From JAIOSM01 sp023143455 (lineage in GTDB: Bacteria > Desulfobacterota > Desulfobacteria > Desulfobacterales > Desulfobacteraceae): a stretch of 64,000 bases of DNA. This document shows, piece after piece, positions 46,373-55,638 of this stretch. The notes beneath the pieces are model-generated. The model saw only the letters and a program-made list of their open reading frames with translations. It did not search any database and was not told the origin of the DNA. Each line of letters opens with the position of its first letter. Within the stretch, counting starts at the first letter, position 1. A program made the translations under genes and the position numbers. Location of the stretch: contig DAOVTW010000009.1 in NCBI GenBank assembly GCA_030632885.1, forward strand, positions 11,143 to 75,142, read 5' to 3'.

Positions 46373-47413
46373 ATGAATGAAAATAGAATTATCGATGCTA
46401 ATATTAATCGATCTGCTGAGGGATTAAGAGTCCTTGAAGATATTGCACGATTTACGTTTAATAGTACTCAAATATCATCAGATTTAAGAAAATTGCGTCA
46501 TGGCATCAGGTTCACTTTTAAAGGAAAAGAAGACAAGTTATTGCTATCTCGTGATGCTGCTTTCGATGTTGGAAAAGAGATATCGCAAATGTCTAAAACA
46601 GATGCGAGAGTCAATTTAAAAGATACTTGCCTTTCAAATTTTAAAAGAGTTGAGGAAGCCTTTAGGTCTATTGAAGAGCAACTTAAAACAAAAGGGGAAT
46701 ATGAAACAGGCAAATTGGTTGAGCAAAACCGTTTTGTTCTTTATTCCCTTGAGAAAACCATGTTTTCTCTTTTTAAAAAAAAGCTTCCCCAAGGAATATA
46801 TGGCATACTTGGTGAAAAATTTTCCCTTGGGAAAACTAATATTGAAGTAGCAAAAGAAATGGTGAATGCTGGAATTGATATTCTTCAATACAGGGAAAAA
46901 CTTAACTATAAGAGTATTAAACAAATTTATGACGAATGTCTTGAAATAAGAGAAATTACAAAACAAGCAGGTGTTAGTTTTATTGTAAATGATTATGCTG
47001 ACATTGCTTTGATGGTAAACGCTGACGGAATTCATGCAGGGCAAGACGATCTTCCAGCAGCAGAACTAAAAAAAATTGCAGGGGATATGATGGTTGGTAT
47101 TTCAACACATTCTCCTGAGCAGGCTCAAAAAGCTGTAAAAGATGGTGCAGATTATATTGGAGTAGGTCCTGTTTTTGCAACCAAGACAAAGGAAGATGTT
47201 TGTGATCCTGTGGGGTTTGAGTACCTTGATTATGTTGTGAAAAATATTGATATTCCATTTGTTGCCATTGGTGGAATTAAAAGAAGCAATCTATCCCAAG
47301 TAATTATGCATGGGGCAAAAACCATTTCTCTTGTAACTGAGATTATCAGCTCCAATAATATTTCAAAACAAATTAAAGAGATAAAAAAAATATACAAGGA
47401 GAACATAGTATGA
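46373..47413 (+). CDS. thiE: ThiD2-ThiE fusion: thiamine phosphate synthase with N-terminal ThiD2-like domain
   Basis: The C-terminal part (about residues 140-346) is ThiE, joining HMP-PP and thiazole phosphate: DILQYREKLNYKSIKQIYDE, SFIVNDYADIALMVNADGIH, GADYIGVGPVFATKTKEDVC. The N-terminal 135 residues (RIIDANINRSAEGLRVLEDI, DLRKLRHGIR, LKDTCLSNFKRVEEAFRSIE) match the ThiD2 family, proposed to phosphorylate HMP-P. That would explain why no classic thiD is in the operon. Start at 46373 behind AGGTGA; overlaps thiC by four bases. Confidence 0.9.
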   Translation: MNENRIIDANINRSAEGLRVLEDIARFTFNSTQISSDLRKLRHGIRFTFKGKEDKLLLSRDAAFDVGKEISQMSKTDARVNLKDTCLSNFKRVEEAFRSIEEQLKTKGEYETGKLVEQNRFVLYSLEKTMFSLFKKKLPQGIYGILGEKFSLGKTNIEVAKEMVNAGIDILQYREKLNYKSIKQIYDECLEIREITKQAGVSFIVNDYADIALMVNADGIHAGQDDLPAAELKKIAGDMMVGISTHSPEQAQKAVKDGADYIGVGPVFATKTKEDVCDPVGFEYLDYVVKNIDIPFVAIGGIKRSNLSQVIMHGAKTISLVTEIISSNNISKQIKEIKKIYKENIV

Positions 47414-48711
47414 GTGATTATTTAACTCAAAAACAGGCAGCATCAAAAGGCATAGTTACAAAACAAATGGAAGATGTTTTAAAATGTGAAAGTATATCCA
47501 AAGATGACCTTTTGGAAAGACTTGCTAATGGATCCGTTGCAATTCCTGCAAATAAAAACCATAAATCAATTGTCGGAGCAGGTGTTGGTAAGGGGCTTAC
47601 AACCAAGGTTAATGTAAATCTTGGTGTATCTGCGGATAAATGCTCTTTTGAATCTGAGATGAAAAAGGCTGAGTTTGCTATTAAATATAAAGCTGATGCT
47701 GTTATGGATTTAAGCGTTTCCGGTGACACTCAGGGGTTTAGAACAAGACTTGTTGAAAAACTTCCTATCATGATTGGAACCGTGCCAATTTACGACACTC
47801 TTATCCGTACTCAAAAGCAGGTAAAAGATATAACTATTGATGATTGGTTTGAAACTGTTGAAATACATGCAAAGGATGGAATTGATTTTGTTACTATCCA
47901 TGCAGGGCTCAACCAGAAATGTATTGAGAGTCTTAGAACAAACAAAAGGCAGACCGGGGTGGTTAGCAGAGGCGGATCCATACTTGCCGAGTGGATGATT
48001 AAGAACGAAAAGGAAAATCCATTTTATGAGCATTTTGACAGGCTTTTAGAGATATGCCGAAAATTTGATGTTTGTATTAGTCTAGGCGATGGTCTTCGAC
48101 CTGGAGCTATAAAAGACTCAACTGATGGCCCTCAGATTCAAGAGTTGATTACTCTTGGAGAACTTACCAAAGTAGCCTGGGAAAGAGATGTGCAGGTTAT
48201 GATTGAAGGACCGGGGCATGTTCCTTTAAATGAAATAGAAATGAATATGAAATTACAAAAAAAATTATGCCATAATGCGCCTTTTTATGTATTAGGACCT
48301 TTGGTTACAGATATTGCACCGGGTTATGATCATATCACTTCTGCAATTGGAGGAGCTCTTGCAGCAATGCATGGAGCAGATTTCCTATGTTATGTTACTC
48401 CGGCAGAGCATTTGCGACTTCCCGAGGCAGATGATGTAAAAGAAGGGATTATGGCTGCAAGGATTGCAGCTCATGCTGCTGATATTGCAATAGGCTTGCC
48501 CGGAGCTGTAGACATTGATCATAAAATGGGAACATACAGAAAAGAACTTGATTGGGAAGGTCAGTTTGCATGTGCCATTGATCCTGAAAAAGCACGAAAG
48601 TACAGAGAATCTTCCATGCCAAAGAAAACAGATGAAGACGTTTGTACTATGTGTGGGGATTTTTGTGCTGTAAAAAGGTCAAATAGTTTGTTTGATAATT
48701 GTGAAGAATAA
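47410..48711 (+). CDS. thiC: Phosphomethylpyrimidine synthase ThiC
   Basis: Radical SAM enzyme that rearranges aminoimidazole ribotide to HMP-P. The C-terminal cluster motif is VCTMCGDFCAVK (CX2CX4C). Other markers: VMDLSVSGDTQGFR, GDGLRPGAIKDSTDGPQIQE, EGPGHVPLNEIEMNM. At 433 aa it is the shorter bacterial form without the long N-terminal extension. Last gene of the thi operon, convergent with the liv operon. Confidence 0.97.
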   Translation: MSDYLTQKQAASKGIVTKQMEDVLKCESISKDDLLERLANGSVAIPANKNHKSIVGAGVGKGLTTKVNVNLGVSADKCSFESEMKKAEFAIKYKADAVMDLSVSGDTQGFRTRLVEKLPIMIGTVPIYDTLIRTQKQVKDITIDDWFETVEIHAKDGIDFVTIHAGLNQKCIESLRTNKRQTGVVSRGGSILAEWMIKNEKENPFYEHFDRLLEICRKFDVCISLGDGLRPGAIKDSTDGPQIQELITLGELTKVAWERDVQVMIEGPGHVPLNEIEMNMKLQKKLCHNAPFYVLGPLVTDIAPGYDHITSAIGGALAAMHGADFLCYVTPAEHLRLPEADDVKEGIMAARIAAHAADIAIGLPGAVDIDHKMGTYRKELDWEGQFACAIDPEKARKYRESSMPKKTDEDVCTMCGDFCAVKRSNSLFDNCEE

Positions 48712-48727
48712 TCTGAATATAAAAATA

Positions 48728-48761
48728 GCGAGTAAAACATAGAATATTATGTTTTACCCGC
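48728..48761 (-). terminator. Terminator between convergent thiC and livF
   Basis: GCGAGTAAAACATA pairs with TATGTTTTACCCGC with one mismatch and a six-base loop. On the minus strand it is followed by TATTTTTATATT, so it best fits the end of the liv operon; it may also stop thi transcripts. Confidence 0.65.
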
Positions 48762-48769
48762 CAGAATTA

Positions 48770-49477
48770 CTATATACCAAGATATGCTTTTTTTATATCT
48801 TCATTTACAAGCAGGTTTGCACCAGTGTCAGTTATGGTAATAGCACCATTTTCCATAACATAACCACGATTAGCTGCTTTTAATGCGAGATTTGCATTCT
48901 GTTCAACAATAAAGATAGTTGTTCCGTGATCTTTGTTAATTTGTTTAATAATACTAAAAATTTGCTTTACAATTATAGGTGCGAGACCTAAAGAGGGTTC
49001 ATCAAGAAGCAAGACAGTTGGCCTTGCCATAAGTGCTCTTGATATTGCAAGCATTTGCTGCTCACCACCGCTCAGGGTACCCCCAGTCTGACTTTTTCTT
49101 TCTGCAAGGATTGGAAATAAGCCATACACATAACCAAGATCTTTTGCTATTTCATCCTTGTCATTCCTTAAGAAAGCTCCCATATCAAGATTCTCTGCAA
49201 CTGTAAGAAATGGAAAAATTCTTCTGCCTTCAGGCACCTGGCTCAAACCAAGAGCAACTATTTTATCAGGGCTAAGGTGTGTAATGTCTTCGCCTTTAAA
49301 TTCAACAGAACCTCTCTTGGCAGGGATAATACCACAAGTTGTCATTAAAGTGGTTGATTTTCCTGCTCCGTTAGCACCAATAAGGGAAACTATTTCTCCT
49401 TCATTGATTTCAATATTAATGCCTTTAAGGGCATGAATATTACCATAGTATGTATGTATATCTTTTAATTTAAGCAT
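48770..49477 (-). CDS. livF: Branched-chain amino acid ABC transporter ATP-binding protein LivF
   Basis: Second ATPase of a HAAT-family importer. Walker A GANGAGKSTT, signature LSGGEQQMLAISRAL, Walker B VLLLDEPSLGLAP, and the family sequence SQVPEGRRIFPFLTV. Start at MLKLKDIHTYYG (49477), which overlaps the livG stop by eight bases; the frame extends six codons further. Last gene of livK-H-M-G-F. Confidence 0.95.
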   Translation of the reverse strand: MLKLKDIHTYYGNIHALKGINIEINEGEIVSLIGANGAGKSTTLMTTCGIIPAKRGSVEFKGEDITHLSPDKIVALGLSQVPEGRRIFPFLTVAENLDMGAFLRNDKDEIAKDLGYVYGLFPILAERKSQTGGTLSGGEQQMLAISRALMARPTVLLLDEPSLGLAPIIVKQIFSIIKQINKDHGTTIFIVEQNANLALKAANRGYVMENGAITITDTGANLLVNEDIKKAYLGI

Positions 49478-50261
49478 CTTCAGCGTCATCTCCAAGATAG
49501 GCTTTTATTACAAGTGGGTTATTTTTAATCTCGTCAGCAGTGCCCTCAGCAATTTTTTTCCCATAATCCACAACATGGATATTATCAGACAGGCTCATAA
49601 CAAGTTTCATGTCATGTTCAATTAACAAGATAGAGACATTTTCATTATCCCTTAACCATATTATGAGGTCATCTAATTCTTTTGTTTCCTGAGGATTCAT
49701 TCCAGCAGCAGGTTCGTCCAACAATAATAAAAATGGATCTGTGGCAAGAGCCCTTGCAATTTCAAGTCTTCGCTGGGCCCCATAGGGTAGATTAATTGCC
49801 ATTTCATTAACATATTGATCAAGTCCAATTTTTTCCAGAATCTTGTAACTGTCATCAACTGCTTTTTGTTCTTCACGTTGTTGACTTTTTGGTTGCAGCA
49901 TTGCTCCAAGGATACCGGAATTAAGCCTGCAATGTCTTCCAATCATAACATTTTCAAGGACGGTCATTCCATGGAAAAGGCGAATGTTCTGAAAAGTTCT
50001 TGCCAGCCCTTTTTCAGTTACAATATTTGGTTTTAAACCATTTAAACTCTCAGTAGGTTGGCCCGGAGGTGTTATTTGAATATTTCCCTCAGTTGGTTCA
50101 TAAATACTGGTAATACAATTAAAAAATGTGGTTTTACCTGCTCCATTCGGTCCGATAAGAGCTGCAATTTCACCTTGTTTAATAGAGATATCAATGCTAT
50201 CCAGAGCAGTAAGGCCTCCAAATTTCATTGTGAGATTTTTTACATTTAATATAGGTTCCAT
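49470..50261 (-). CDS. livG: Branched-chain amino acid ABC transporter ATP-binding protein LivG
   Basis: First ATPase of the importer. Walker A GPNGAGKTTFFNCI, LivG-specific ARTFQNIRLFHGMTVLENVM, signature LPYGAQRRLEIARAL (a degenerate LSGGQ, usual in LivG), Walker B LLLLDEPAAGMNP and switch LIEHDMKLVM. Starts five bases after livM. Confidence 0.95.
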   Translation of the reverse strand: MEPILNVKNLTMKFGGLTALDSIDISIKQGEIAALIGPNGAGKTTFFNCITSIYEPTEGNIQITPPGQPTESLNGLKPNIVTEKGLARTFQNIRLFHGMTVLENVMIGRHCRLNSGILGAMLQPKSQQREEQKAVDDSYKILEKIGLDQYVNEMAINLPYGAQRRLEIARALATDPFLLLLDEPAAGMNPQETKELDDLIIWLRDNENVSILLIEHDMKLVMSLSDNIHVVDYGKKIAEGTADEIKNNPLVIKAYLGDDAEDA

Positions 50262-50266
50262 ATAAT

Positions 50267-51463
50267 TTATTCTTTATTTTTTTCATATTTATAAGTTTTT
50301 CGTACTGCCTCAATAAGTCCTTCTGGCTTAAACACCATTACAATTACCTGTAGGGCACCAAAAACAAGCATTCTATATTCAGCAACAGCCCTTAAATATT
50401 CAGGCAGGAGTATTAACACGAGAGCACCAGCTATTACACCAATGGCAGATCCCATTCCACCTATAACAACAACACATAGAATTGTAATGGATTCCCAGAT
50501 GGTAAAAGACATGGGATTAATATAAGAAGTTTTTGCAGCAAAAATAACCCCGGCAAGTCCTGCCCATGTAGCTCCCAGGGCAAAAGCCGTAAGTTTTGTT
50601 TTTGTTTTATCAATACCCATTGCTTGGCACGCAATCTCATCATCCCGCAATGCAATCCATGCTCTTCCTATCCGGGAATTCTCAAGTCTTTGGACAAAAA
50701 AGATAGTTACAAGGCATATAGTTATAATGATAAAGTAGATGTAGATAACAGATTGATGTTGGTTAAGTTCAATACCAAAACTGGATGGACCGGGAATATT
50801 TCCAATACCTCTTGGACCATTTGAAAAATCTACCCAGTTTTCAAGCACTATCCTTATAATTTCTCCAAATCCCAGTGTAACAATGGCTAGATAATCTCCT
50901 CTAAGACGCAAAACAGGGTAACCCAGAAGTGTTCCAAAAAGAGCCCCAAGAAGTGCGCTTAATGGAAGAACAACCCAGAAACTTACTCCATAATGCAGAT
51001 TTAAAAGAGCATATGCATATGCACCAATGGCATAAAAGAAAACATAGCCAAGGTCAAGAAGCCCGGCTAAACCTACAACAATATTAAGACCCAGACCTAA
51101 AACAACATAAACCAGGGCTGAAATCATAATACTTGTATGATACATTGGTGTTACAAAAGGATATATTAAAGCTATAACACCGATGGTCGCTAAAAATGGC
51201 AGTCGAAATTTGTGATTCTGGAGCAGTCTGTGAACAACAGGAATTGAATCTTTTGTCTTTTTACCTTCGTTTTTTCTGCGTAAAAAATAATTCCATGCAA
51301 GAGAAGCAAAAAAAGCTCCAACTGCAACATAAAGAATATTCCACCATCTGAAAATTACTATATTTTTTATGGTATTTACTTTGACAACCATTAAAGGGAA
51401 AGTCAAAATTATTGTCCATATAGATAGAAAAAATGATTGTTTGATTTCGTTTTTTGTAATCAT
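50267..51463 (-). CDS. livM: Branched-chain amino acid ABC transporter permease LivM
   Basis: Membrane subunit with 9-10 helices; family segments GLAGLLDLGYVFFYAIGAYA, LRLRGDYLAIVTLGFGEIIR, GIDKTKTKLTAFALGATWAG and GGMGSAIGVIAGA. Two additional N-terminal helices, as in many LivM proteins, account for the 398-residue length. Eight bases after livH. Confidence 0.94.
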   Translation of the reverse strand: MITKNEIKQSFFLSIWTIILTFPLMVVKVNTIKNIVIFRWWNILYVAVGAFFASLAWNYFLRRKNEGKKTKDSIPVVHRLLQNHKFRLPFLATIGVIALIYPFVTPMYHTSIMISALVYVVLGLGLNIVVGLAGLLDLGYVFFYAIGAYAYALLNLHYGVSFWVVLPLSALLGALFGTLLGYPVLRLRGDYLAIVTLGFGEIIRIVLENWVDFSNGPRGIGNIPGPSSFGIELNQHQSVIYIYFIIITICLVTIFFVQRLENSRIGRAWIALRDDEIACQAMGIDKTKTKLTAFALGATWAGLAGVIFAAKTSYINPMSFTIWESITILCVVVIGGMGSAIGVIAGALVLILLPEYLRAVAEYRMLVFGALQVIVMVFKPEGLIEAVRKTYKYEKNKE

Positions 51464-51471
51464 AATTATAA

Positions 51472-52455
51472 TTAAACCTTCTTAGTCTCTTTTCTTCCAA
51501 GGATTCCTGATGGTCTGAAAATTAAAATCAAGACCAGAAATGTAAACGCACATACATCTTCATATTCGCTCCAGAAATAACCCGTGAAAAAACTTTCAGT
51601 CCAGCCAAGCACAAGGCTTCCTAAAACAGCACCCGGGATACTTCCAATTCCACCCAGAACAGCTGCGACAAAAGCTTTGATCCCTGCTAAAAAACCTATG
51701 AAAAAGTTGATCTGTCCCACATGGCTGGCAATTAAAACACCGCCTATGGCAGCAGTAGCAGAACCAACAATAAATGTAGTTGAGACAACTTTATTTACAT
51801 TAATACCAACCAGAGCAGACATGATTTTATCTTGTGAGCTTGCTCTCATTGCTTTTCCCATTCTGGTAAATTTAATAAGCATTCCAAGGAGAGCTGTAAC
51901 AATTACAGTTGTAACAATAATAATCATTTCCGGTGCAGTGATAATGTGTGCATAGGGTTCCCATATGGCAAGTTCAGGAATAAGCTCTGGAAAAGGTAAA
52001 TATTCAGGTGTTTGCGCAAGCATTACATAGTTTTGCAGAAAAAGGCTCATTCCAATGGCAGAGATAAGCGCAGAAAGTCTTGGTGCGTTTCTAAGTGGTA
52101 AATAAGCAATTTTTTCTACTGTAAAACCATAGGCACAGGAATATGCAATTGCAAAAACAAATGCCAGAATTACAATAACTACCTGATTATATCCATAAAG
52201 ACCCAGAACACTTGCTACGATAAGAGCAGTGTAAGAGCCAATCATATAGATTTCACCATGGGCAAAATTGATAAGTTCAATGATTCCATAAACCATAGTA
52301 TAGCCAACAGCTATAAGGGCATATATACTGCCCCTTGTAAGACCCCCAAGAAAGAGCTCAAGAAAATAGACAGGGTCATTGATAATTTCTTTAGCAGCAA
52401 AAAACGCAAGTACACCCGCTATTGCTGTTCCTATAATAATGTTTAACCATCGCAT
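51472..52455 (-). CDS. livH: Branched-chain amino acid ABC transporter permease LivH
   Basis: Membrane subunit; segments GLTRGSIYALIAVGYTMVYG, IELINFAHGEIYMIGSYTAL, MRASSQDKIMSALVGINVNK and LGGIGSIPGAVLGSL are diagnostic. A terminator-like hairpin lies between livK and this gene, so livHMGF is probably expressed at a lower level than livK. Confidence 0.95.
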   Translation of the reverse strand: MRWLNIIIGTAIAGVLAFFAAKEIINDPVYFLELFLGGLTRGSIYALIAVGYTMVYGIIELINFAHGEIYMIGSYTALIVASVLGLYGYNQVVIVILAFVFAIAYSCAYGFTVEKIAYLPLRNAPRLSALISAIGMSLFLQNYVMLAQTPEYLPFPELIPELAIWEPYAHIITAPEMIIIVTTVIVTALLGMLIKFTRMGKAMRASSQDKIMSALVGINVNKVVSTTFIVGSATAAIGGVLIASHVGQINFFIGFLAGIKAFVAAVLGGIGSIPGAVLGSLVLGWTESFFTGYFWSEYEDVCAFTFLVLILIFRPSGILGRKETKKV

Positions 52456-52516
52456 GTTAATTAATTTTCAACTCCTGATTATAGAAATTGGTTATAAAAA
52501 GTTGTAGCTTAAAAAA

Positions 52517-52554
52517 AAACAGGAGCAGTAATAATTTTAATTACGCTCCTGTTT
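52517..52554 (-). terminator. Hairpin with U-run between livK and livH (partial terminator)
   Basis: On the minus strand AAACAGGAGC pairs with GCTCCTGTTT, extended by an inner GTAAT/ATTAC pair, and is followed by a run of T. It lies 28 bases after the livK stop. Leaky termination here is a common way to make more binding protein than transporter. Confidence 0.8.
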
Positions 52555-52581
52555 TCATGTTCAAGTTCAATCAGCTATTAT

Positions 52582-53800
52582 TTAATTAATTTGCTTATAA
52601 GCACCATCAACAACTTTATATGCAGAAAATCCAACACCCTTTACGTCCCCTCTTTCATCAAAACTAATTTTTCCTAGAGGAGATTCAAAACTTTCAGATA
52701 AGAGAGCTTTTTTCATTTTGTCATAATCAAGAGATCCTGCTTTTTCAGCAGCATTTGCAAGCGCTTGAACACATGCGTATCCTGAAAAGAAAAATGTTCC
52801 TGGATCTTCGCCATATTTTTTCTGATGTTTTACAACAAGAGCCTTGTTAAGAGGATTACTTGAAGTATCGTCAGGACCAGTTGCATAAACACCATCGGAA
52901 TATTTACCAGCAAGTGTTACAAAATTGTCACCAATTATACCGTCACCACCAAAGAAAGTAGTTTTAACTCTTTTTTTAACAAGAAGTTGAACAATTTTTG
53001 ATGCATCTGAGTGATAGCCACCCCACATTGTAACATCAGCTCCTGATTTTTTGTACAATAGCAGTATAATCAACAGCACCAGTAGTTACACCTTCAAAAA
53101 GAACTACTTCAACCCCACCTTTTTTTTCAAAATTGGCTTTTGCAAGTTCCATTTGACCTCTACCATAATCACCTTTGTCATGGATAAGAGCTACTTTTTT
53201 TACTTTAAGTTGATCTATGGCAATTTGTGTCATAAGGTCAGCTTGAGCACCATCATAGGAAATTGTTCGGAAAAAGTTTGTATTTTCTCCAGAAAAAGTC
53301 AATCCATCATTGGTTGAAGCAGGAGAAACAACAAGAAGCTTTGCATCTTTATATATTTTGTTAGCAGCTATAGTAGCTCCAGAACAAACATGTCCAACAA
53401 TCATTTGAGCACCGTCAGAAACAAGCTTCATTGCCATGTTAACAGCAACCTCAGGTTTACAAACATCATCACCAATTATAAGTTCAACGTTTTTGCCAAG
53501 AATTCCACCTTTTGCATTAAGGTCATCAATTGCAAGTTCATATCCTCTTACAGCAGAAATACCATAAGGTGCAAGGTCTCCGGAAACAACTCCACCAGCA
53601 CCGATTTTAATTGTGCCTGTAGGTGTAGGTGCTTTTGTTTTGGCTACTTCAGCTTCTAACTCATTAATTTTTGCTTTTAATTCTACTATCTCCTGCTTTA
53701 GTTTTGAAATGGTTGCTGAGTCATCACCGGGTTTTTCGCCACAAGAAAAAACCAGCACAACTGACAATAAAAGCATTAGTAAAAAGACACTTTTTTTCAT
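52582..53800 (-). pseudogene. livK: Branched-chain amino acid-type ABC binding protein (LivK/LivJ), frameshifted
   Basis: Two adjoining frames together make one lipoprotein binding protein. Residues 1-20 are a lipoprotein signal (LLMLLLSVVLVFSC), followed by a coiled-coil spacer (ISKLKQEIVELKAKINELEA) and the ligand domain starting TIKIGAGGVVSGDLAPYG. The first frame ends after DYTAIVQKIRS at about 53036; the remainder (SGADVTMWGGYHSDASKIVQ to the stop at 52582) is in another frame. The break is at the A6 run near 53053. Without repair the C-terminal lobe is lost and the importer has no binding protein here. Confidence 0.85.
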
Positions 53801-53963
53801 TTTTAATCCCCTTAATAAAAATTATTATTTATTACTTCATGTTTCCAAATAAAAATTAATCTTTCCCTAAAACAAATTGTATAGTCAAGTAAAAACTTTA
53901 AAAAATAAAAAATAAAAGAAATATTATTTTTTTTATGAATGATCTTTATTAAGTGTAAAGCCT

Positions 53964-55484
53964 TTATTGTCTGTACTTTTTATACTTTATATTATATTTG
54001 TCTGCTTTATAAGAAAACTTACGGACTGTTATTCCAATCTGTTTAGCAGAATTTTTTATATTGCCTTTTGTTTTCCCCAGGGAATCGATTAATATTTTTT
54101 TTTCAAATGCGGCAACTGAGTTTTCAAACAGCAGGCTTTCGCTACTGGTTTTATTTTCAACTTGCAGGCTTGGAGGCAGGTGAAAGTTGTGAACAGCTTC
54201 ATCGTTACACAATATAACAGCACGTTCAATGCAGTTTTCTAGTTCTCTTACGTTTCCTGGCCAATGATAAATCATCATCATATCAATAGCAGGGGTGGAA
54301 AACCTTTTTATATTTTTTTTATGTTCGTTTGAGTATTTTTCAAGAAAGTGATCTGCAAGGAGGAGAATATCTGTTTTTCTCATTCTTAGACTTGGTATAT
54401 AAATAGGAAATACGTTGAGTCTAAAATATAAATCATTTCTGAACAGTCCTTTTTGAACCATCTCTTCAAGATTACTGTTTGTGGCAGCGATTATTCTTAT
54501 ATCAGTTTTGATTTTTTTTAATCCACCCACCTGTTCAAATTCTTTTTCCTGGAGAAAGCGTAAAAGTTTAATTTGAACACTTAAATCCATATTGCCTATT
54601 TCATCAAGGAAAAGGGTGCCTTTGTCAGCCATTTCAAATTTACCCTTCTTACTGCTTGATGCGCCGGTAAAAGCACCCTTTGTATGGCCAAAGAGTTCAC
54701 TCTCAATAAGATTTGTTGGAATTGCAGCACAATTTAATTTTATAAACGGGTTTTTATTTCTATGGCTGTTGTAATGTATGGAATTTGCAACAAGCTCCTT
54801 GCCAGTACCAGATTCCCCCCGGATAAGCACAGTTGCATTACTTTTTGAAACCTGGGATATCATCTGCATAACTTCCCGCATTTTATTGCTGTTACCAATG
54901 AGATTTGAAAATTTAAATTTTGTTTCAAGTTCAGTTTTCAATCGTAGGTTTTCCTGGTTTAACCTGGTTTTTGCTTGTCTGAAGCTGTCAAGGTTGACCA
55001 GATGATTTGCAATCATTGTTGCCACCACGGATAAGACTTTTATTTCGTTTTCCTGAAATACTTTGCCATCAAAATATTTGTCAGCGCTAATTGCACCAAT
55101 AATCATCTCTTTTTTTTTGACCGGGATACAAATAAAAGAAAATTCTTTGTCATCGTTTTTATGCACACCAGTTGCAAAAAGAAAAAGTGGGTCCTGGCTG
55201 GTTTTTTTAATAATAGCTGGTTCTCCATTTTCAATAACAGTACCCAGGATGCCTTCCCCTGTTTGATACCTGGCTTTATTTATAACGTTTTCAGGTATGC
55301 CGTGGGCTACTTCAATCCTGATTTTTTCTTTATCAGGATCGACCAAAAAAATTACACTTCTTGTAAGGTTTAAATATTGGGAAAGCAGAGAAAGAACTTT
55401 GTATAAAGATTTTTTCAAATCCAAATGCTCATTTAACGCTTTACTGATTTCATAGAGCCATTCAATTTCTTTATTAGTTGTCAT
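53964..55484 (-). CDS. GAF-domain sigma-54-dependent activator (NifA-like)
   Basis: Enhancer-binding protein: GAF domain (about 20-170), AAA+ domain with Walker A GESGTGKE (near 225), the sigma-54 contact loop GAFTGA (near 273), Walker B GTLFLDEIGNMDLSVQIKLL and sensor region RIIAATN, then a Fis-type helix-turn-helix (GNIKNSAKQIGITVRKFSYK). The layout matches NifA-type activators, which have no receiver domain, so control is by ligand binding to GAF rather than phosphorylation. It lies upstream of livK and divergent from the GAF-PAS-HisKA cluster. No -24/-12 promoter was found by eye nearby. Confidence 0.92.
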   Translation of the reverse strand: MTTNKEIEWLYEISKALNEHLDLKKSLYKVLSLLSQYLNLTRSVIFLVDPDKEKIRIEVAHGIPENVINKARYQTGEGILGTVIENGEPAIIKKTSQDPLFLFATGVHKNDDKEFSFICIPVKKKEMIIGAISADKYFDGKVFQENEIKVLSVVATMIANHLVNLDSFRQAKTRLNQENLRLKTELETKFKFSNLIGNSNKMREVMQMISQVSKSNATVLIRGESGTGKELVANSIHYNSHRNKNPFIKLNCAAIPTNLIESELFGHTKGAFTGASSSKKGKFEMADKGTLFLDEIGNMDLSVQIKLLRFLQEKEFEQVGGLKKIKTDIRIIAATNSNLEEMVQKGLFRNDLYFRLNVFPIYIPSLRMRKTDILLLADHFLEKYSNEHKKNIKRFSTPAIDMMMIYHWPGNVRELENCIERAVILCNDEAVHNFHLPPSLQVENKTSSESLLFENSVAAFEKKILIDSLGKTKGNIKNSAKQIGITVRKFSYKADKYNIKYKKYRQ

Positions 55485-55638
55485 GGTGTTTTAAGCAGTG
55501 CAATCATTTTTTATTCAAGTTGTTGTTATAATATAAATATTTGATTTAAATTATATAGTATGCGACAATAAAATTTACAAGTAATCTTTGGTATATATCA
55601 ACTTTTTTAATAATATTAATTGGTTTAGGTATTTTTGT

